This document shows positions 4,788-8,061 of a stretch of DNA of 8,061 bases, piece by piece. The DNA comes from an uncultured Ruminococcus sp. (GTDB lineage: Bacteria > Bacillota > Clostridia > Oscillospirales > Acutalibacteraceae): positions 1 to 8,061 of the forward strand of contig CADCQO010000305.1 in assembly GCA_902803585.1 (NCBI GenBank). Direction: 5' to 3'. Made by a program: the position numbers and the translations under genes. A model generated the notes under the pieces. The model did no database searches. It was not told where the DNA came from and was given only the letters and a program-made list of their open reading frames with translations. Position 1 is the stretch's first letter; each line of letters begins with the position of its first letter.

Positions 4788-6368
4788 TCAGCTGCTGACA
4801 AGGTCAAGTCGGGCTTTCACCTGTGACAAAAGTACATTTCTGTCTAACTTGCCGTTCATAGCAAGCGGAAAACTGTCAAAGAAAAAGATGTGTGACGGAA
4901 CCTTATAAGAAGAAAGTTTTTTCCGCAATTGCTCCTGCATGACCACAGCGGTCTGCTGCTGCTTCAAAGAAGGAAGAGGCTCTTTCAATATGACGCAGGC
5001 CTCGACACTCTCTCCCCAGATAGCATGAGGAACTCCCAGCACTTTTACAGACAAAACATTTTCATTGGACAAAAGTGCCTTTTCAATCTCAGCGGGTGAT
5101 ATATTTTCCCCGCATCTTACAATAATCTCTTTGATACGTCCCGCAAGATGCAGAATGTTTCCCTCTGTTATATAGCCAATATCACCTGTGTGAAGCCAGC
5201 CTTCTGCGTCAAAAGGGCTGTCCTTTCCGGTTACGCCCTCGTATCCATTCATGGTACAGTAGCCTTTCACAACAATTTCACCAGTTTCTCCCAACGGCAG
5301 AAAACCTCTTCTACTGTCAAAAATACGCACCGTCAGTCCGGGCAGAATATGTCCCACCGAATGTGCTCTTACTGACAGAGAATCTGCTGATTTCTCTACT
5401 GAAATAACTGGTGAACACTCTGTCTGTCCGTAACCACAAAGTATCTTTGTGCCACCGAATATACTTTCCAGCCGGATCAGTTCTGCGGGAGAAGTCACTC
5501 CCCCTCCGACAATACCGATATTCAGCCGTCCGGCAATTGTTTCGTTGAATGCGGGAAGGCGTGTCAGCATTTCGTAAACTGTACCAACAGATGCCATATC
5601 CTCGACTGAATTCCGAGTGATAATTCCTGCTATTTTATCAGGCTTCAACACAGGTGTCAAATGCACTGTGCGCCCGCAGGACAGATAGGCAAACAAAATC
5701 AACAGACCGTAGCTGTGAAACAACGGAAGAGCGTTACAAACAGATGCGCCAATATCGTTCTGCAGCAGTTCATAGCAGGCTTTGGCATCGTTAAGTATAG
5801 AAAACGCTGACAGTTGCACCGCTTTGGGGCGGGCAATCGTTCCTGTTGTATAAATAATCACTTGAGAAGAATGAACATCTATTTGCTGTTCTGCCTGTAC
5901 CAACAGCATCATTCCTGCTTCATCAGGCTCCTCTGCTTCTGTTACAGATGAAAAAGGCATGAGGCGATTTTCCGGCATGGATAACTGCTCACCAAAGCAG
6001 CGTATAGCCAAAGCCCCGCCAGGTATCGTCGGCAATGTGCCATATAGCAGACGTTCCGCTTTTACCATTGCAGCAAGACTCCCTGCTTCTTCAGCATGGA
6101 TACCGTAATTCATCAATACCGCCGTTCCTCCTGCTGACATTACCGCCAAAAAAGCAATGACCCATTCAATACTGTTATAACCCCATAAAACAACTTTTTC
6201 GCCTGCAGAAAAACCATTTTTCAGCAGCTGCACCGCTGATTTTTCTGTTCGTTTCAGCAGTTCGAAAAAAGATAATGATTGTCCCTCACAACAAAGTGCG
6301 GGTTTGTCGTTGTATTGCTGCCTGAGTTCTCTCAGCAGTGTTAAAAATGTACCTTCGTATAGTTCCAC
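4788..6368 (-). CDS. Class I adenylate-forming enzyme (acyl-CoA synthetase/AMP-dependent ligase)
   Basis: This enzyme class activates a carboxylic acid with ATP to an acyl-adenylate and passes it to CoA or a carrier thiol. The core motifs are present, numbered from the longer ATG start at 6419. P-loop IIYTTGTIARPK is at 188-199, LPLFHSYGL at 231-239 and GYGQTE at 329-334. EGWLHTGD is at 406-413, hinge region GRIKEIIVRCGEN at 427-439, and the C-terminal catalytic Lys524 lies in MNGKLDRN. The GTG at 6368 is chosen because AGGAGG lies 5 bases upstream and the family's usual opening (LYEGTFLTLL) follows at once. The ATG at 6419 (543 residues) has no ribosome binding site. The P-loop departs from the usual S-G-T-T-G-x-P-K, having Ile-Ala where Thr-Gly is expected. 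The gene stands alone, with no carrier protein or thioesterase nearby. The substrate (fatty, aryl or amino acid) is unknown. Confidence 0.88.
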   Translation of the reverse strand: MELYEGTFLTLLRELRQQYNDKPALCCEGQSLSFFELLKRTEKSAVQLLKNGFSAGEKVVLWGYNSIEWVIAFLAVMSAGGTAVLMNYGIHAEEAGSLAAMVKAERLLYGTLPTIPGGALAIRCFGEQLSMPENRLMPFSSVTEAEEPDEAGMMLLVQAEQQIDVHSSQVIIYTTGTIARPKAVQLSAFSILNDAKACYELLQNDIGASVCNALPLFHSYGLLILFAYLSCGRTVHLTPVLKPDKIAGIITRNSVEDMASVGTVYEMLTRLPAFNETIAGRLNIGIVGGGVTSPAELIRLESIFGGTKILCGYGQTECSPVISVEKSADSLSVRAHSVGHILPGLTVRIFDSRRGFLPLGETGEIVVKGYCTMNGYEGVTGKDSPFDAEGWLHTGDIGYITEGNILHLAGRIKEIIVRCGENISPAEIEKALLSNENVLSVKVLGVPHAIWGESVEACVILKEPLPSLKQQQTAVVMQEQLRKKLSSYKVPSHIFFFDSFPLAMNGKLDRNVLLSQVKARLDLVSS

Positions 6369-6474
6369 AAAAGCCTCCTGTACTTCATCAAAAAATAGTT
6401 CTTTCCTATGTGTTTCCATTTACTTTGATATTAGTATGTTATCATAATCCACCCGTTTATTCAAGTCTTGAACC

Positions 6475-6510
6475 AAAAGAAAAGCCCCGACAGGATACCC
6501 TGCCGGAGCT
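6475..6510 (-). terminator. Strong intrinsic terminator of the large RNA
   Basis: On the minus strand GCTCCGGCAGG (6509-6499) pairs over all 11 positions, with two G-U pairs, with CCTGTCGGGGC (6494-6484) around a GTAT loop. One more A-T pair lies outside. It is followed by TTTTCTTTT (6483-6475). This is the strongest terminator in the window. No protein gene ends just upstream of it, which supports a non-coding transcript arriving from the right. Confidence 0.85.
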
Positions 6511-7354
6511 GTCGAACTACACTTTATAAGTTGAGAAACGTTATAAACTTCCCATCGGACTCATTCCTATTTTTAAGTAAATTCCATTCCAAAGGCCCGC
6601 AGCAGCGAACCGTATCATCGTGGATATTACATGGGACTCAATCCTTTTCATCTGAAGTATATATCGAAAACTGCCATCAGTCAAATCCTATCTTCTACAG
6701 AAACGCATCCGGCAGAAGATTTATGCACCAACTGCCTCAAGTCCAAAGACTCTTAATACTCTGCTCATACGACAAACCATCATGTTTGACCACAAAGCAT
6801 TGACAGATCATCAACACTATGCGAAGCTCTCTGCATAAGACGGAGGAAACACTATGTTCAGCCTCTCAGACACTTTTTCTCCTGTTCTATCGAAGACAAT
6901 CCCCGTGTGCCAACGGTTGTGGTGAGCAACAGAAGAAACTGCCGACACCCTATATTCAATTGTGAGTTTTGTGTCAAACGCCCTTACTGCAATGCGGGAA
7001 CGCAATACTGAAACTTGCAGCGCGACCTTTATCGTCAGGCAACTTCATACAATTCAAAGACACTCAAGAACTCACAGCACATAAACAGCTTTGTTGTGGT
7101 CACTCCACTCTGTACAAACCGTCCGAAACGAAAGAGCGGAAACTGAACCAGTCAAATGAAGCACCGTTCTTATCTGGTCTTATCCTCGCTGAAGGCATCA
7201 CACCAAGAGGCGTGATGAAAAGTTTGACTAACGGGTTCCAATTCGCCCATCGGAGCTAACCTCCCTTCGTGGATTAGATACAGAAGAGCCGATCCAAACG
7301 AACGGATCTCAAAAGCTATACCCTCGATACTTTGCTCTGCTCTTTCTTTATCTT
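6475..7354 (-). ncRNA. Large structured non-coding RNA, about 880 nt (family not assigned)
   Basis: The minus strand has a strong promoter at 7361-7388 and a strong terminator at 6475-6510. Between them there is no credible coding sequence: frames are short, begin with TTG, lack ribosome binding sites, and one runs through the terminator. Several stable hairpins are visible. These include CATCACGCC/GGTGTGATG at 7217-7196 with a TCTT loop (9 bp), ATCTTCT/AGAAGAT at 6720-6690 (7 bp), TTTATAA/TTATAAA at 6547-6523 (7 bp), and GATCC/GGATC near 7308-7291. Short motifs recur along the transcript. The size and the promoter-to-terminator layout resemble the ornate large bacterial RNAs GOLLD, ROOL and OLE. 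I cannot match it to any of these from memory, and it may be a new family. Its function is unknown. Confidence 0.7.
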
Positions 7355-7360
7355 GATATC

Positions 7361-7388
7361 ATTATACCACAATTTCAGAAAATGTCAA
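7361..7388 (-). promoter_or_regulatory. Strong extended promoter of the large RNA
   Basis: On the minus strand TTGACA (7388-7383) and TATAAT (7366-7361) are separated by 16 bases, with TGG directly before the -10 (extended -10). A- and T-rich tracts at 7390-7432 lie just upstream and could act as UP elements for both this promoter and the divergent DUF1292 promoter. The start is expected near 7354. Confidence 0.8.
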
Positions 7389-7445
7389 TAGTTTTTTTGA
7401 ACTTTTTTAAAAAATTATAGGGAAAAATGGACTTTTCTTTGCCTA

Positions 7446-7474
7446 TTGACTTCTATGAAAGAATGACGTACAAT
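7446..7474 (+). promoter_or_regulatory. Promoter of the DUF1292 gene
   Basis: TTGACT (7446-7451) and TACAAT (7469-7474) are separated by 17 bases. The start is near 7481, about 30 bases ahead of the coding ATG. The spacer and downstream sequence resemble the 6S RNA promoter further on (AAAGAATG before the -10 and ATAG after it). Confidence 0.75.
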
Positions 7475-7510
7475 AGAAAACGTGATACTACACAGAAAGG
7501 ACGATGCACC

Positions 7511-7822
7511 ATGAGCCTGCAAAATGATGACGATTTTCCCTTTGATGCTGACCTGATTTCCCTGCTCGATGACGAGGGTAATGAGTACGAATTTGAAATT
7601 TTAGACGAGATCGACTACAAAAACGGTCATTACTATGTACTGCTTCCTCTGTTCGATTTGCCGGAAGAAGACATCGTTGCAGAGAACACCTACGTTATTT
7701 TGGAATCAATAGAGGACGAAAACGGTGAGCCTCAGTTGGCAGAGCTGGACGACCCCGAACTGATGGAAGAATTGGATACTATTTACCAGCTTAATCGTGA
7801 AGGTTCTGAAAATAATTCCTGA
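7511..7822 (+). CDS. DUF1292-family small acidic protein
   Basis: This 103-residue protein is rich in Asp and Glu and has the DUF1292 core: DLISLLDDEGNEYEFEILDEIDY (residues 14-36, shown in part), then YYVLLPL, a stretch of Asp/Glu, TYVILES and EDENGEPQL. Family members occur in many Bacillota, often near the Holliday-junction resolvase-like gene yqgF (ruvX); their function is unknown. The ATG at 7511 is chosen over an upstream in-frame ATG at 7427. The upstream one lies before the promoter, whereas 7511 has AAAGGA about 9 bases before it. The gene is monocistronic, divergent from the large RNA and followed by the 6S RNA promoter. No terminator is seen after it. Confidence 0.85.
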   Translation: MSLQNDDDFPFDADLISLLDDEGNEYEFEILDEIDYKNGHYYVLLPLFDLPEEDIVAENTYVILESIEDENGEPQLAELDDPELMEELDTIYQLNREGSENNS

Positions 7823-7839
7823 AATTCTCGATTTTCCTC

Positions 7840-7868
7840 TTGATTTTTTTAAAAGAATGTACTATAAT
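7840..7868 (+). promoter_or_regulatory. Promoter of the 6S-like RNA
   Basis: TTGATT (7840-7845) and TATAAT (7863-7868) are separated by 17 bases. It lies 17 bases after the DUF1292 stop codon, and no ribosome binding site or reading frame follows. That fits an RNA gene starting near 7875. Confidence 0.75.
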
Positions 7869-7874
7869 AGTTAC

Positions 7875-8061
7875 GACAAATGCAGATGATTTTGTTAAAA
7901 ATTTCTGCCCAATTCGTTATATGTGTCTAGTTAACCCTACAACTTTTTAAACGGGAGTTTCTCTCCTGCGATGGACTTCAGACCTCCCGCCCCGGCGGAC
8001 GAAGGGAGTATGAAATCGTGGGGAAAACACCCACCTGCTGCTATCTCGTAGGCAGGTTATC
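7875..8061 (+). ncRNA. ssrS: 6S RNA (regulator of RNA polymerase), cut by the window edge
   Basis: 6S RNA mimics an open promoter and binds the housekeeping RNA polymerase holoenzyme. The 3' portion matches its conserved pattern: GGGGAAAACACCCACCT (near 8021-8037) followed by a hairpin ACCTGC/GCAGGT (8034-8057). This corresponds to the ACA-CACCT plus hairpin at the end of the central bubble in known 6S RNAs. The middle is a GC-rich apical stem region with CGGGAG/CTCCCG (about 7952-7989) and CCGCC/GGCGG. A hairpin GCAGA/TCTGC (7892-7908) lies near the 5' end, where I would expect closing-stem sequence, so the exact 5' end is less certain. The 3' strand of the closing stem and the terminator would lie beyond 8061. 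The identification rests on motif recall. Confidence 0.68.

Noticed and set aside
6441..6469. Possible promoter for the AMP-ligase gene (TATGAT at 6446-6441)
   Set aside because: No acceptable -35 box lies at 16-18 bases on the minus strand, so the call would rest on the -10 alone.
6468..6803. Plus-strand reading frame of 111 codons
   Set aside because: It begins with TTG, has no ribosome binding site, runs through the strong terminator hairpin at 6484-6509 and reads like non-protein sequence. The region is better explained as the large RNA.
6817..7005. Minus-strand reading frame of 62 codons inside the large RNA
   Set aside because: It starts with TTG without a ribosome binding site, covers only a fifth of the transcript and resembles no protein family I know. 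A small hidden peptide cannot be fully excluded.
6969..7259. Plus-strand reading frame of 96 codons
   Set aside because: TTG start, no ribosome binding site, no recognisable domain, and antisense to the putative large RNA with its hairpins.
1..8061. CRISPR arrays, tRNA or rRNA genes, intact insertion sequences
   Set aside because: I saw no regularly spaced repeats, no tRNA cloverleaf or rRNA signatures, and no transposase or matching terminal repeats.

Overview
The window looks like chromosomal DNA from a low-GC Gram-positive anaerobe (Bacillota, class Clostridia). An Oscillospiraceae or Ruminococcus-like host is my best guess. The basis is AT-rich spacers, strong AGGAGG-type ribosome binding sites, many near-consensus sigma-A promoters, and the gene set (LuxS, KptA, a DUF1292 protein, a BspA-type repeat fragment). 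This assignment is inference; no single gene proves it.

Left part (1-3560). A gene running off the left edge starts on the minus strand at position 5, with its own promoter. Next comes a minus-strand pair: a beta-carbonic anhydrase followed by a short SGNH/GDSL hydrolase. Divergent from these is kptA (RNA 2'-phosphotransferase). kptA converges on a minus-strand operon of a MarR regulator and a YczE/YitT-like membrane protein, which overlap by 4 bases. Two back-to-back terminators separate the convergent units. The marR promoter is a perfect TTGACA-17-TATAAT with an inverted repeat across its start site, which suggests autoregulation.

Middle (3558-6419). luxS lies on the plus strand and has an extended -10 promoter. 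Between luxS and the next gene is a scar of about 700 bases. It holds a truncated phage/plasmid-type replication HTH gene, a short fragment of a BspA/DUF285 leucine-rich repeat surface protein, a nested hairpin where the HTH homology stops, and a terminator-like hairpin. Beyond it, on the minus strand, is a stand-alone class I adenylate-forming enzyme (acyl-CoA synthetase-like) with a slightly unusual P-loop.

Right part (6420-8061). This is the most interesting region. About 880 bases contain no credible protein gene, yet are framed on the minus strand by a strong promoter (TTGACA, extended -10 TATAAT) at 7361-7388 and a strong intrinsic terminator at 6475-6509. The interior has several good hairpins and short repeated motifs. 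I read this as one large, structured non-coding RNA of the size of the ornate RNAs (GOLLD, ROOL, OLE), but I cannot assign it to any of them by eye. Divergent from it is a small acidic DUF1292 protein. After that comes a promoter followed by what looks like 6S RNA, cut by the window edge. The right end is therefore a cluster of two RNA genes and one small protein gene, each with its own near-consensus promoter.
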